Shown here in pieces: positions 43,039 through 52,525 of a stretch of 64,000 nucleotides of DNA. The first letter of the stretch is position 1. Every line of letters starts with the position of its first letter. This stretch comes from Herbiconiux oxytropis (GTDB lineage: Bacteria > Actinomycetota > Actinomycetes > Actinomycetales > Microbacteriaceae), in the NCBI RefSeq assembly GCF_024979315.1, contig NZ_JANLCK010000008.1, positions 1 to 64,000 of the forward strand. Reading direction: 5' to 3'. Below the pieces are notes generated by a model. That model was not told the origin of the DNA. It made no database searches and saw only the letters and a list, made by a program, of their open reading frames with translations. A program made the translations under genes and the position numbers.

Positions 43039-44574
43039 ATGAGCTCACCCGCGGTCCCGTCGATCTCGCCCCGCGCCCGTTGGCAAGCCTTCGGAGTCTG
43101 CGTGGCGGTGGCCGCCCTCACGATCCTCGATCTGTCGAAGGTCAACGTGGGCCTGCCGTCGATCGAGAAGTCGCTCGGCGCCGACTCGACCGCTCTGCAG
43201 GTGATCGTCGCCGGCTACGCGCTCGCCTTCGGCCTCGCGCTCGTGCCGGCGGGCCGGCTGGGCGACCTGTACTCCCGCAAGGTCATGTTCATCATCGGGT
43301 TGAGCGGGTTCACCCTCGCGAGCGTCTTCTGCGCGATCGCCCCCGACATCGAGACCCTGCTCATCGCGCGCATCCTGCAGGGAGTCGCCGCCGGCGTGCA
43401 GATGCCGCAGGTGCTCGGGCTCGTGCAGCAGCTCTTCCAAGGCGAGGAGAGGGGCCGGGCGTTCGGGCTCTTCGGCGCCGTGATCGGGATCTCGACCGCG
43501 TTCGGGCCCACGCTCGGTGGCCTCCTGATCGCGGTCGGCGGCCCCACCGACGGCTGGCGGCTGCTGTTCTGGATGAACGTGCCGCTCGGCGTGATCGCGC
43601 TCGCCCTGGCCGCCTGGCTGCTGCCGAAGGCGCAGCCGCACCAGCCGGGCGCCCGCAACCTCGATCTCATCGGCATCGTGCTGCTCGGCATCGCGGTGTT
43701 CGCCTTCATGCTGCCGTTCGTGCTCACCACGGGCGGGCCGGACGACAGTCCCTGGCGCTGGCTCTCGCTTCTCGGATGCGCGGTCGCGGTGGTGCTCTTC
43801 ATCACCTGGGAGCGGCGCTACGAGGCGGCGGGCAAGTCTCCCGCCATCCACTTCGCGCTGTTCTCGCTCGGTTCGTACCGCAACGGTCTGCTGCTGGCCA
43901 CGGCCTACTTCGCCGCGATCCCGGCGGTCTTCTTGCTCACCACGCTGTTCCTGCAGGAGGGCCTCGGCTACGCGCCGGTGTTCGCAGGCATGGTGAGCAT
44001 CCCGTTCGCCCTGACCTCGGCCGCCACGGCGCTGATCGGTGGGCGACTGGTCTCGAAGTACGGGCGCTCGCTCGTGGTGATGGGGCTCGTGGTGGCGTTC
44101 GTCGGCTTCGTGCTCGTGCTGCTCGGCGCCGTGCTGCCGCCCGCGGAGTACTCGATCTGGTTCATGGCGGGGGCGATGGCGGTGGCCGGGGCCGGTGGCG
44201 GATTCGTCATCTCGCCGAACCAGACGCTCACGCTCGCCGAGATCCCGGTGACCGAGGGCGGTGTGGCGGGCTCGATGGCCCAGGTGGGGCAGCGCGTCGG
44301 CACGGCGGTGGGAGTGGCTGCGGCCTCGTCGATCTTCTTCGCCACCCTCTACAGCGAGGGCCCGGGCAACCCCGACAACGTCGAGGTCTACCACGACGGT
44401 TTCCGCAACGCCTTCTTCGTGACCCTCGGCCTCATCCTGGTGGCCCTCGCGATCGGCCTCGTCGACCTGCTGCGCCGCAAGCGCGCGGCCGACGACGACC
44501 CGGAGGACGACGCGTCCGACTCGGACACGGCGCCGGGGGTGCCGGTGGCGGATCCCGTGGCTACGGATGAATGA
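43039..44574 (+). CDS. MFS drug transporter, DHA2 (14-TM) type
   Basis: 511 aa, about 14 hydrophobic segments. ILDLSKVNVGLPSIEKSLGADSTALQ at segment 1 and GRLGDLYSRKVMF (motif A, near residue 74) are typical EmrB/QacA features. The C-terminal tail is acidic. Probable multidrug or metabolite exporter. ATG 43039 is leaderless with TAGGGT 7 nt upstream. Divergent from the Cys/Met leader ORF with only 85 nt between starts, so both may share regulation. Confidence 0.9.
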   Translation: MSSPAVPSISPRARWQAFGVCVAVAALTILDLSKVNVGLPSIEKSLGADSTALQVIVAGYALAFGLALVPAGRLGDLYSRKVMFIIGLSGFTLASVFCAIAPDIETLLIARILQGVAAGVQMPQVLGLVQQLFQGEERGRAFGLFGAVIGISTAFGPTLGGLLIAVGGPTDGWRLLFWMNVPLGVIALALAAWLLPKAQPHQPGARNLDLIGIVLLGIAVFAFMLPFVLTTGGPDDSPWRWLSLLGCAVAVVLFITWERRYEAAGKSPAIHFALFSLGSYRNGLLLATAYFAAIPAVFLLTTLFLQEGLGYAPVFAGMVSIPFALTSAATALIGGRLVSKYGRSLVVMGLVVAFVGFVLVLLGAVLPPAEYSIWFMAGAMAVAGAGGGFVISPNQTLTLAEIPVTEGGVAGSMAQVGQRVGTAVGVAAASSIFFATLYSEGPGNPDNVEVYHDGFRNAFFVTLGLILVALAIGLVDLLRRKRAADDDPEDDASDSDTAPGVPVADPVATDE

Positions 44575-44601
44575 GTGACGGGTGACGCGCGCGCTTATTC
44601 T

Positions 44602-44626
44602 CCGCGCCGCCGCCTCTGCGGCGCGG
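44602..44626. terminator. Hairpin between convergent MFS and upp genes
   Basis: CCGCGCCGC (44602-44610) and GCGGCGCGG (44618-44626) form a perfect 9-bp stem with a 7-nt loop; no T-tract. The rest of the 158-bp gap shows nothing else. Confidence 0.6.
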
Positions 44627-44732
44627 GCCACATGTTCGGGTGCGGTCGCTTCGAGGCCGCGCCCTCACTCTGGGTCGTCGGGTACGGCCCGCGGCTTTGT
44701 GGGATCTTCTGGAGCCGCGACCGTGAGCGGTG

Positions 44733-45365
44733 TCAGACCGTGCCGTAGAGCCGGTCTCCGGCGTCGCCCAAGCCTGGGACTATGTAGCCCTTCTCGTTGA
44801 GCTTCTCGTCCAGGGCGCCCAGGACCAGGGTGACGTCGCGGCCCTCGGTGGCCTTCTCGAGGGCGGCGACGCCTTCGGGGGCACCGAGCAGGCAGATGGC
44901 GGTGACATCCTGAGCGCCGCGCTTGAAGAGGAACTCGATCGCCGCGGAGAGCGAGCCGCCGGTGGCGAGCATGGGGTCGAGCACGAAGCACTGGCGGTCA
45001 GAGAGGTCGTCGGGGAGTCGCTCGGCGTAGGTGGTGGGCTCGAGGGTCTCCTCGTTCCGCACCATGCCGAGGAAGCCGACCTCGGCGCTCGGCACGAGCT
45101 TGACCATGCCCTCCAGCATGCCGAGACCCGCGCGGAGGATCGGCACCACGAGCGGCCGCGGCTCGGCGATGGCGACGCCCTGCGCCTCCGAGACGGGGGT
45201 GTTCACCGTGACGGGCACGACGGTCACGTTGCGCGTGGCCTCGTAGGCCAGGAGGGTCACGAGCTCTTCGGCGAGAGCGCGGAAGGTGGGTGACGGGGTC
45301 GTCTTGTCGCGCAGCACGGTGAGCTTGTGCGTGATGAGCGGGTGATCGGCAACGTGTACTCGCAT
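44733..45365 (-). CDS. upp: Uracil phosphoribosyltransferase
   Basis: 210 aa, full length. It converts uracil and PRPP to UMP. The start [29 protein letters not shown] and the PRPP loop [11 protein letters not shown] are diagnostic. Leaderless ATG: TAGATT lies exactly 6 nt upstream on the minus strand. Confidence 0.97.
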   Translation of the reverse strand: MRVHVADHPLITHKLTVLRDKTTPSPTFRALAEELVTLLAYEATRNVTVVPVTVNTPVSEAQGVAIAEPRPLVVPILRAGLGMLEGMVKLVPSAEVGFLGMVRNEETLEPTTYAERLPDDLSDRQCFVLDPMLATGGSLSAAIEFLFKRGAQDVTAICLLGAPEGVAALEKATEGRDVTLVLGALDEKLNEKGYIVPGLGDAGDRLYGTV

Positions 45366-45400
45366 AGGCTCAATCTACTGGACGGCGGAGGGAGGGCCTT

Positions 45401-46006
45401 GTGGCAGAGGATCCGGCCCCCGCAGAGGCATCTGGCCGCGGGCCCGTGGCGGAGGCGACGGGTGGCGGATCTGCGGCCGAGGCACCGGGGCGCGGGCCCG
45501 CCGCCGTGCCCCCGCTGCCCTCCGACGCCGTGCTCGGCGAGTGGATGGCGCTCGCGCTGGCGGAGGCCCGCTCCGCACTCTCGACCGGGGACGTGCCCGT
45601 CGGCGCGGTAGTGCTCGATCGTGACGGGACGGTGATCGGCCGCGGACGCAACGAGCGCGAGCTGCACCGCGACCCGACCGCCCACGCCGAGGTCGTCGCC
45701 CTGCGCGAGGCCGCTGCCGCGACCGGCGACTGGCAGCTGCCGGGCGCCACCCTCGTGGTGACCCTCGAGCCCTGCGTCATGTGCGCGGGCGCCATCCTGG
45801 CCGCTCGCATCCCGAGGGTGGTCTTCGGCGCGTGGGACGAGAAGGCGGGAGCCGCGGGGTCGGTGCACGACCTCCTCCGCGACCGCCGCCTGCAGCACCG
45901 CGTGGAGGTGGTGGCGGGCATCGAAGCCGACGAGTGCGGCGACCTCCTCACGCGCTTCTTCCGCGAGCCCGGCAGGGGCCTCGGCTACGACGCCGGTGAC
46001 CGGTGA
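45401..46006 (+). CDS. tadA: tRNA adenosine deaminase
   Basis: 201 aa from GTG (GGAGGG upstream). A 40-residue Ala/Gly/Pro-rich N-terminal extension precedes the deaminase domain: HAEVVAL (zinc His and catalytic Glu) and EPCVMCAGA (two zinc Cys). It makes inosine-34 in tRNA-Arg(ACG), encoded at 14956. Convergent with the amidotransferase gene, overlapping it by 22 nt. Confidence 0.92.
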   Translation: MAEDPAPAEASGRGPVAEATGGGSAAEAPGRGPAAVPPLPSDAVLGEWMALALAEARSALSTGDVPVGAVVLDRDGTVIGRGRNERELHRDPTAHAEVVALREAAAATGDWQLPGATLVVTLEPCVMCAGAILAARIPRVVFGAWDEKAGAAGSVHDLLRDRRLQHRVEVVAGIEADECGDLLTRFFREPGRGLGYDAGDR

Positions 46007-46788
46007 GTACGCGAATCGCTGGGACCGCCACGCCCATCGCGCTCGCCCTGCTCGAGCCCGTCGAGGTACTCGGCGAGCAGACGCGCCGACGCCACCTGCT
46101 GCCCCGCTCCGTACTGGGCGCGCTCCGCCCGCAGCGAGTCGGCGTCGATCCCGTGCCGCCGGAGGTAGGCCGCGTCGGCAGCCAGCCACTCCTCGTGCAT
46201 CGCATCCGTGAGCTCCGGATGGAACTGCACCGCCAGCAGCCAGTCACCGATCCCGAAGGCCTGGTTCTCGTACGCCTCGGATGACGCCAGCAGAGTGGTC
46301 GCAGCCGGCAGGTCGAAGGTGTCGCCGTGCCACTGCGCCATCGGGATGCCGGTCACGTGCCGCACCGGCGACGACCGCCCGGCCGCGGTCGGTTCGACAG
46401 ACCGGTAGCCGACCTCCGGTGAAGGCCCCTGTCGCACCTCCTCGCCGAGAGCCGCCGCGATCACCTGGGCGCCGAAGCACACCCCGAGGGTCGGCCGTTC
46501 CTCCTCGAGCCTCGCCCGCACGAAGGCGATCTCTGGCGCGATGAACGGATGCCGATCCGCCTCGTACACGCCTGCCGTCGAGCCGAGCACGATGAGCACC
46601 TCGGCGTCGGCGACGCGCTCGAGGGCCGCACCGACCTCGTCGGCCGAGTGGCCCACCAGCACTTCGACGATCTCGATCTCGTAGCCGCGCGCTTCCAGCA
46701 CGGGCCCGAAGTTGCCGAGCCCCACGGCCGCCGAGTGCTGCACGACCGCGGCGCGGCGGGAGGCCCGCACGCTCGCGTCCGCGCTCAA
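45985..46788 (-). CDS. Class I glutamine amidotransferase-like protein
   Basis: 267 aa. VVQHSAAVGLGNFGPVLEARG opens the domain, LGVCFGAQ carries the nucleophile Cys, and VQFHPE the catalytic His. A stand-alone GATase of the GMP-synthase-like type, substrate unknown. Start uncertain: TTG 46788 overlaps the upstream stop (TTGA), while GTG 46770 is an alternative. Cotranscribed with the CDF transporter gene. Confidence 0.85.
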   Translation of the reverse strand: MSADASVRASRRAAVVQHSAAVGLGNFGPVLEARGYEIEIVEVLVGHSADEVGAALERVADAEVLIVLGSTAGVYEADRHPFIAPEIAFVRARLEEERPTLGVCFGAQVIAAALGEEVRQGPSPEVGYRSVEPTAAGRSSPVRHVTGIPMAQWHGDTFDLPAATTLLASSEAYENQAFGIGDWLLAVQFHPELTDAMHEEWLAADAAYLRRHGIDADSLRAERAQYGAGQQVASARLLAEYLDGLEQGERDGRGGPSDSRTHRSPAS

Positions 46789-47747
46789 TCCGCGCTCTTG
46801 ATGATGATGGCCGAGGTGTTGGCCTCGACCTCGAGGGGTTCCACGAACACGTCGGGCTCGATGTAGATCACGCGGGCCACCGGCACCGCCGCCCGGATGC
46901 GACGCTCGACCTCGTTGATCGTCTCCGCCACGTCGCGCAGCTCCGACTCGGGTGCGAGCGCGATCTTCGCCCCCACCAGGAGCTCGTCGGGCCCCAGATA
47001 AAGAGTCTTCATGTGGATGACACGGTCGACCTTGGGCGTGCCGGCGACGGCCGCCTCGATGGCCGCCGCATCCGCATCGCTCGCGCCCTCGCCCACGAGC
47101 AGGCTCTTGGTCTCGATGCCCAGGATGATGGCCACGAGCACGAGCAGTGCGCCGATGAAGAGCGTGCCGATGCCGTCCCACAGCCCGTCGCCCGTGAGCA
47201 CCGAGAGGCTCACGCCCACGAGGGCGAACGCGAGGCCACAGAGCGCGGCCGTGTCCTCCAGCAGCACCACGGGGAGCTCAGGCGCCTTGGCCCGGCGCAC
47301 GAACTGCACCCAGGTCTGCTTGCCGCGGTGGTGGTTCGACTCCTTGATGCCTGTGCGCAGCGACAGCCCCTCGAGCACCATCGCGATCAGGAGCACCCCG
47401 ATCGGCACCCACGGCGCTTCGATGGGGTGAGGGTTCTCGATCTTCTCGATGCCCTCGTAGATCGAGAACACGCCGCCGACCGAGAACAGGATGATCGACA
47501 CCACGAAGGCGTAGACGTAGCGCTCCCGGCCGTAGCCGAACGGATGCTCCTTGTCGGCCTTCTTCTTCGCCTTGCGGCCGCCCAGCAGGAGCAGCAGCTG
47601 GTTGCCCGAGTCGGCGAGCGAGTGCACGCTCTCGGCGAGCATCGACGACGAGCCCGAGATGAGGAACGCGACGAACTTGGCGATGGCGATGCCGATGTTG
47701 GCCAGCAGTGCCGCGATGATCGCTCTCGTGCCACCTGATGCGCTCAC
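46785..47747 (-). CDS. Cation diffusion facilitator family transporter
   Basis: 320 aa. Six membrane segments; HSLADSGNQLL in segment 2 and LLEDTAALCGL in segment 5 give the CDF metal-site pattern, and a C-terminal cytosolic domain follows. Exports divalent metals such as Zn2+ or Mn2+. GTG 47747 is chosen because GAAGAGG lies just upstream; the frame is open far upstream only because it runs antisense to the proC repeats. Confidence 0.9.
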   Translation of the reverse strand: MSASGGTRAIIAALLANIGIAIAKFVAFLISGSSSMLAESVHSLADSGNQLLLLLGGRKAKKKADKEHPFGYGRERYVYAFVVSIILFSVGGVFSIYEGIEKIENPHPIEAPWVPIGVLLIAMVLEGLSLRTGIKESNHHRGKQTWVQFVRRAKAPELPVVLLEDTAALCGLAFALVGVSLSVLTGDGLWDGIGTLFIGALLVLVAIILGIETKSLLVGEGASDADAAAIEAAVAGTPKVDRVIHMKTLYLGPDELLVGAKIALAPESELRDVAETINEVERRIRAAVPVARVIYIEPDVFVEPLEVEANTSAIIIKSAD

Positions 47748-47797
47748 GAAATCCTCTTCCTCGTCGCCGGATGATCGGCCAATTCTAGGATGGGGGC

Positions 47798-48733
47798 ATG
47801 AGCCCCGCCGCATCAACCGACGAGTCCGACCACGCGCCCTCGACAGCGCTGCCCTCGACAGCGCTCCCCTCGACAGCGCTCCCCTCGACAGCGCTCCCCT
47901 CGACAGCGCTCCCCTCGATTGCACTCCTCGGTGCCGGATCGATGGGCCGCGCCATCTTGAGCGGGCTGCTCGCGCCGGGTGTCGAGGTGCAGGGCGGAAT
48001 CCGCGTGACCAACCGCTCGGCCGCCAAGGCCGCCGACCTCGACGGCACGGCCGGCGTGACCGCGTTCGCCACCGACGACGACCCCGAGGCCAACCGCAAG
48101 GCCGTCTCGGGTGCTGCCATCGTGCTCGTGGCGGTCAAGCCCGCCATGGTCCCCGACCTCCTCGACGAGATCGCCGACGCCCTCGACGACGGCGCGATCG
48201 TGGTGAGCGTGGCGGCCGGGGTGACCGTGAGCACGTTCGAGAAGCACCTGCCCGCCTCGGTCTCCGTCATCCGCTCGATGCCGAACACGCCGGCTGTCGT
48301 GGGCAGGGCCGTGACCGGCCTCTCGGCGGGGACCCGCTCGAGCGCGGAGGAGCTCGCCCTGGTGCGCTCGCTCTTCGAGACGGTGGGGACTGTGGTGGAG
48401 GTGCCGGAATCACAGCTCGATGCTCTCAGCACCATCTCCGGCTCTGGCCCCGCCTACGTGTATCTGTTGATAGAGGCTCTGACCGAGGCGGCTGTGCAGA
48501 AGGGGTTCACCGCCGAGCAGGCCGCCGAGCTCGTCAACGGCACCTTCGCGGGAGCCGCCGAGCTCCTCGTGCGGAGCGGCGAGACCCCCACCGACCTCCG
48601 CATCCAAGTCACGAGCCCGAAGGGCACCACCGAGCGCGCCCTCGCGGTGCTGCAGGAGGCCGATCTCCCGGAGCTCTTCGGCCGTGCCACCGACGCCGCA
48701 CTCGCCCGCGCCCGCGAGCTCGCCGCGGGCTGA
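47798..48733 (+). CDS. proC: Pyrroline-5-carboxylate reductase with repeat-containing N-terminal extension
   Basis: 311 aa. It makes proline from pyrroline-5-carboxylate. The enzyme proper starts IALLGAGSMGRAIL (about residue 42) and ends with the family signature around VTSPKGTTERAL. Before it lie 41 extra residues, of which residues 14-43 are PSTAL repeats. Leaderless ATG: TAGGAT lies 6 nt upstream. A start just before the enzyme domain is not available as ATG/GTG, so the extension is probably translated. Confidence 0.93.
   Translation: MSPAASTDESDHAPSTALPSTALPSTALPSTALPSTALPSIALLGAGSMGRAILSGLLAPGVEVQGGIRVTNRSAAKAADLDGTAGVTAFATDDDPEANRKAVSGAAIVLVAVKPAMVPDLLDEIADALDDGAIVVSVAAGVTVSTFEKHLPASVSVIRSMPNTPAVVGRAVTGLSAGTRSSAEELALVRSLFETVGTVVEVPESQLDALSTISGSGPAYVYLLIEALTEAAVQKGFTAEQAAELVNGTFAGAAELLVRSGETPTDLRIQVTSPKGTTERALAVLQEADLPELFGRATDAALARARELAAG
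47837..47926 (+). repeat. 15-bp tandem repeat in the proC 5' end
   Basis: Six consecutive 15-mers encode PSTAL (five copies; four are exactly CCCTCGACAGCGCTC) and a final PSIAL that leads into the enzyme fold. It looks like in-frame expansion of the ancestral N-terminus. Confidence 0.95.
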
Positions 48734-48786
48734 GGTGGACGCGGGCTGAGACGGACCGCCGTCTCAGACCACCGTCGGGCGTCGCC

Positions 48787-49476
48787 TCAGGCTTCGAAGC
48801 GCGCGTCCCGGGCGAGCATCGCCGCCTGCAGCCGCGACGAGCATCCGAGCTTCGCGAGCACCCGGCTCACGTGGGTCTTGGCGGTCGTCTCCTCGATGAC
48901 GAGGCGCTCCGCGATGCGCTGATTGCTGAGGCCCTCGGCGAGGCAGCCCAGCACCGCACGCTCGCGGGGGGTGAGCTCGTCGAAGGGGGTGGCAGTACGA
49001 GGCGCAGACGCAGGGACCGGTGCACCCACGCCGGTCTCCGTTCCCTCACCGTCACCGCCGCCGCCGGCAGCCGCACGCAGCACGCGCCGCGTGACCTCGG
49101 GCGAGAGCATCCCCTCGCCGGCGGCCACGCGCTCGACGGCCGTCACCACCGCCGACGCCTCGGCGGTCTTCACGAGGAACCCGGCCGCCCCCGCCCTGAT
49201 GGCACCGAAGACGTACTCGTCGAGATCGAACGTCGTGAGCACGATCACCTCGGCGAGCCGCTCCGCCACGATGCGCCGGGTGGCCTCGATACCGTCGGTC
49301 CCAGGCATCCGCACGTCCATCAGCACGACGTCGGGAGCGAGCCTCCGCGCGAGCCGCACCGCTTCGGCGCCATCGCCGGCCTCGCCCACGACCGTGATGG
49401 CGGGGGCCGTCTCGAGCATGAGCCGGAGCCCGGCGCGGATCATCGCGTGGTCGTCGGCCAGGAGCACGCGGATCAC
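48787..49476 (-). CDS. NarL/FixJ-type response regulator
   Basis: 229 aa. Receiver domain (LLADDHAMIRAG, phospho-Asp in VVLMDVRMPG, LTTFD) and a C-terminal LuxR helix-turn-helix (LTPRERAVLGCLAEGLSNQRIAERLVIEETTAKTHVSRVLAKLG). Its GTG start overlaps the histidine kinase stop (GTGA), so the pair forms one two-component operon. Signal and regulon unknown. Confidence 0.93.
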   Translation of the reverse strand: MIRVLLADDHAMIRAGLRLMLETAPAITVVGEAGDGAEAVRLARRLAPDVVLMDVRMPGTDGIEATRRIVAERLAEVIVLTTFDLDEYVFGAIRAGAAGFLVKTAEASAVVTAVERVAAGEGMLSPEVTRRVLRAAAGGGGDGEGTETGVGAPVPASAPRTATPFDELTPRERAVLGCLAEGLSNQRIAERLVIEETTAKTHVSRVLAKLGCSSRLQAAMLARDARFEA

Positions 49477-50885
49477 GCGCGGCTCCCGAGGGTGCGCGTG
49501 GGGAACTCGGCGCGAACGACCCAGGTGCCCTCCGAGCGGCCCGCTGCGAAGACACCGCCCAGCGCGAGAGTGCGCTCGCGCATGGTGACGAGCCCGAACC
49601 CCGACGACGTGGTGGGGCGAACAGGGGTCGCCGCGTCGAACGCGCCCTCGAGATCGCCTGCAGCGTTCGACACCTCCACGACGAGCCGCCCACCCTCGAG
49701 GTCGTCGGTGATGCGCACCGACACGACGCTCCCGGGAGCGTGCTTGCCCGCGTTCACGATCGACTCCTGCACCACCCGGTACGCCGCCTGCTCGACGGCG
49801 GTCGGCGGCCCCACCCGGGCGAACGACCGCGGGGGGTCGACGCGCACGTCGATGCCCGATCGTCTCGAGCCCTCGACGAGCTCCCCGAGGCGCTCGAGCC
49901 CCGGAGCCGTCGCGAGCGGATCGGAGCCGCCGTCGCGCAGCAGCCCGATCATCTGCCGCATCTCGCCGAGCGACCGCACGGCCGACTCGCGCACCACGGC
50001 GAGGCTCTCCCGGTCGCGAACGGGGTCGGGCGAATGCGCGAGGCTCGCCTCCGCACGGATCGCGATCACCGACAGCTGCCCCGCGATCGTGTCATGCAGA
50101 TCGCGTGCCATCCGTGCCCGCTCGGCGGCGACCGCCTCGGCGCGATCGGTGGCGGCCACCTGCTCCGCCTGGGCGCGGTCGGCCGCGGCGACCCGCTCGA
50201 GCGCATCGGCGCGGTCCCGTTCGAGGGCCGCCCGCCCTTCGGCGAGAGCGGCGAGCTCGGCCTTCTGCACCACATTCAGCGCCCACCACACCGGCACGAC
50301 GAGGAGAGCGATCGTCTGCAGCACCAGCAGCACGGTGAGCTGCAGGGGTGCTCCGGCGACCAGCGGCACCACCCCAGTGCCGACGATGACCACGATCACG
50401 CCGCGCACGACGAGCTTGCGTCGGCCCGGCGAGGAGTAGGCGGTCGCCGCGTAGAGCAGATCGAAGAGCACGACGATCATGGCGATGCTGCCGCCGATCA
50501 CCCAGTCGGCGGCCACCGCGAGGATGCCGACGCCGAGCATCGTGAGCGGGAGGCGGCGCTTCACCAGCATCGCGCCGCAGCCCAGGGCGAGCGGCACGAG
50601 GTGCAGCCACGGCGAGGCGTCGTCGCCCAGCCAGCGCGGCGCATCCGACCACATCCCGGATGCGCCGAGCGCGATGAGGAGCACTCCGAGCGCGAACACG
50701 ATCCCGGCCGAGGCCGCGTCCTCCCAGGTCGGGGTCGCGGATTCCGCCGAGGCGGCCCCGCTCCGAGGATCGTGGAGCCTTTCGGAACTGGTCACGCTCG
50801 GGAGCCCGGATCCCGCGGAGCCGGTCACGCCCGAGACATACCGGGGATCCGCCGAGCCGGGGACATCCGGAGAGCTCGCGACCAT
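49473..50885 (-). CDS. Sensor histidine kinase (NarL/DesK class)
   Basis: 470 aa. About five to six membrane segments (residues ~55-215) are followed by a coiled coil, the HisKA_3 box RMARDLHDTIAGQLSVIAIRAE with the phospho-His, and an HATPase domain (NAGKHAPG N box, SGFGLVTMRER G box). Start uncertain: ATG 50885 (TGGGAT 6 nt upstream) is preferred over ATG 50948. Partner of the response regulator directly downstream. Confidence 0.9.
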   Translation of the reverse strand: MVASSPDVPGSADPRYVSGVTGSAGSGLPSVTSSERLHDPRSGAASAESATPTWEDAASAGIVFALGVLLIALGASGMWSDAPRWLGDDASPWLHLVPLALGCGAMLVKRRLPLTMLGVGILAVAADWVIGGSIAMIVVLFDLLYAATAYSSPGRRKLVVRGVIVVIVGTGVVPLVAGAPLQLTVLLVLQTIALLVVPVWWALNVVQKAELAALAEGRAALERDRADALERVAAADRAQAEQVAATDRAEAVAAERARMARDLHDTIAGQLSVIAIRAEASLAHSPDPVRDRESLAVVRESAVRSLGEMRQMIGLLRDGGSDPLATAPGLERLGELVEGSRRSGIDVRVDPPRSFARVGPPTAVEQAAYRVVQESIVNAGKHAPGSVVSVRITDDLEGGRLVVEVSNAAGDLEGAFDAATPVRPTTSSGFGLVTMRERTLALGGVFAAGRSEGTWVVRAEFPTRTLGSRA

Positions 50886-51010
50886 GCCGCCATCCCACCA
50901 CACCGACCCACCCCGCGCATCCTCCGAAGGATGCAGGTGCGGCGGCATCCGAGCCCAGGATGCCTCCTTCGCACGACGACAGGCCGCCGCTGTCCCGCGA
51001 GGCTCGGAGC

Positions 51011-51826
51011 ATGAGCATCGAACTCCTCGGATCCCTCGTCGTGCTGGCCCTCATCGACAGCACGAGCTTCGGCACCCTCCTCATCCCGGTCTGGCTGATG
51101 CTGGCGCCCGGACGCATCCGGCCGCAACGGGTGATGGTGTTCCTCGTGACGGTCGCGGTGTTCTACCTCGCGGTCGGCACGGCGCTGCTGGCCGGGGCCC
51201 AGGTGCTCGCGGGCGTGCTCGACGGCGGTCTCGCGTCGATCCTCGAGAGCCCCGCGGCCCGCATCCTGCAGCTGGCGCTCGGGGTGGTGCTGTTCGGCGT
51301 GAGCTTCTGGATCGACTCGCCGAAGCGCCGTGCCCGTGCCGCCGGAGCGGGGCCGGGGCGCGTGCACCGCTGGCGCGAGCGTGCCATGGGAGCGCCCGAG
51401 GTGTCGGAGGCCGGTGCGAACAGCGGATCCGCGGCCACCCGCCCCCAGGCCACACGCCCACAGGCCACCGGCCTCCTCGCCCTGATGGGCCTCGCGCTGG
51501 CGGCCGCCGCCATCGAGGTCGGCAGCATGATCCCGTACCTCGCGGGCATCGGCCTGATCTCGACCTCAGGCCTCGAGTGGCCCACGACGGGTCTGCTGCT
51601 CGCCGGCTACTGCGGTGTGATGGTGCTCCCGGCCCTCGTGCTGCTGGTCGCGCGGGTCGTCGCGGCGCGCGCGGTGGAGCCCGCCCTGAGCCGGCTGAGC
51701 GACTGGATGACCAAGCACGCGGCCTCGACGACCGCCTGGATCGTGGGCATCGTCGGGTTCCTGCTCGCCCGCGACGCCGCCGTGGCGCTCGGGCTGTTCG
51801 GCCCGCTGTCGGAGCTCGGGAGCTGA
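51011..51826 (+). CDS. GAP family (Sap-like) membrane protein
   Basis: 271 aa, six hydrophobic segments in two triplets separated by a charged loop. ALIDSTSFGTLLIPVWLML and IEVGSMIPYLAGIG fit the actinobacterial GAP/Sap family (sulfolipid-addressing protein-like, LysE superfamily). The loop near residue 140-150 has a doubled ATRPQ repeat. Probable transporter of a lipid or small metabolite; substrate unknown. Confidence 0.8.
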   Translation: MSIELLGSLVVLALIDSTSFGTLLIPVWLMLAPGRIRPQRVMVFLVTVAVFYLAVGTALLAGAQVLAGVLDGGLASILESPAARILQLALGVVLFGVSFWIDSPKRRARAAGAGPGRVHRWRERAMGAPEVSEAGANSGSAATRPQATRPQATGLLALMGLALAAAAIEVGSMIPYLAGIGLISTSGLEWPTTGLLLAGYCGVMVLPALVLLVARVVAARAVEPALSRLSDWMTKHAASTTAWIVGIVGFLLARDAAVALGLFGPLSELGS

Positions 51827-51853
51827 GCTAGGTCCCGAGGCTGTTCCGCCGGG

Positions 51854-52525
51854 CTAGTTCCCGAGCGCCGCGAACACCTCGATGTCCGAGCTCTTGCCCG
51901 AGACGATGATGAGGTCGTGGTTCGACACGACCGTCGACTCCGTGGCGTAGGTGAACGGCTTGCCGGGGCTCTTCACACCCACGACCGTCACGTGGTACTT
52001 CGATCGCACGCCCGACTCCGTGAGGTTGAGGCCGCGGATGGGCTTCGGCGGGTACATCTTGACGAGCGCGAAGTCGTCGTCGAACTCGATGAAGTCGAGC
52101 ATGCGGCCCGAGACGAGGTGCGCCACGCGCTCGCCGGCCTCGGCCTCGGGGTAGATGACGTGGTTGGCGCCGATGCGCTCGAGGATCTTGCCGTGCGAGC
52201 GCGAGATCGCCTTCGCCCAGATCTGCGGGATGCGGAGGTCGACGAGGTTCGCGGTGATGAGCACCGACGCCTCGATCGAGGAGCCGACGGCCACGACCGC
52301 CACCTGGAAGTCGGCGGCACCGATCTGGCGCAGCGCCTCGACGTTCTTGGCATCCGCCTGCACCGTGTGCGTCACGCGCTCGGACCACTTCTGCACGAGC
52401 CGCTCGTCTTCATCGATGGCGAGCACCTCGCGCCCCAGGCGGTCGAGCTCGCCTGCCGTCGCGGCCCCGAACCGGCCGAGGCCGATCACGAGCACGGGGG
52501 CGTCGTGCTTGATGCGGTCAACCAA
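51854..52525 (-). CDS. trkA: Trk potassium uptake regulator TrkA
   Basis: 223 aa. An RCK_N Rossmann domain (VLVIGLGRFGAATAGEL, acidic IDEDE) and a C-terminal RCK_C domain. It binds NAD/ATP and gates the TrkH channel. The start is TTG 52525, 8 nt before the end of trkH with AGAGG 7 nt upstream; no ATG or GTG fits the conserved LVDRIKHDAPVLVIG start. Confidence 0.92.
   Translation of the reverse strand: MVDRIKHDAPVLVIGLGRFGAATAGELDRLGREVLAIDEDERLVQKWSERVTHTVQADAKNVEALRQIGAADFQVAVVAVGSSIEASVLITANLVDLRIPQIWAKAISRSHGKILERIGANHVIYPEAEAGERVAHLVSGRMLDFIEFDDDFALVKMYPPKPIRGLNLTESGVRSKYHVTVVGVKSPGKPFTYATESTVVSNHDLIIVSGKSSDIEVFAALGN

Noticed and set aside
46785-47924. Longer form of the CDF transporter with an N-terminal RGALS repeat
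   Set aside because: The extra 59 codons are the antisense of the proC repeats; GTG 47747 has a good ribosome site at the conserved start.
47837-47926. CRISPR-like repeat in proC
   Set aside because: 15-bp in-frame units without spacers inside a coding gene.
47551-50439. 962-codon frame over the CDF, proC and two-component genes
   Set aside because: Shadow frame; all four underlying genes have intact family motifs in other frames.
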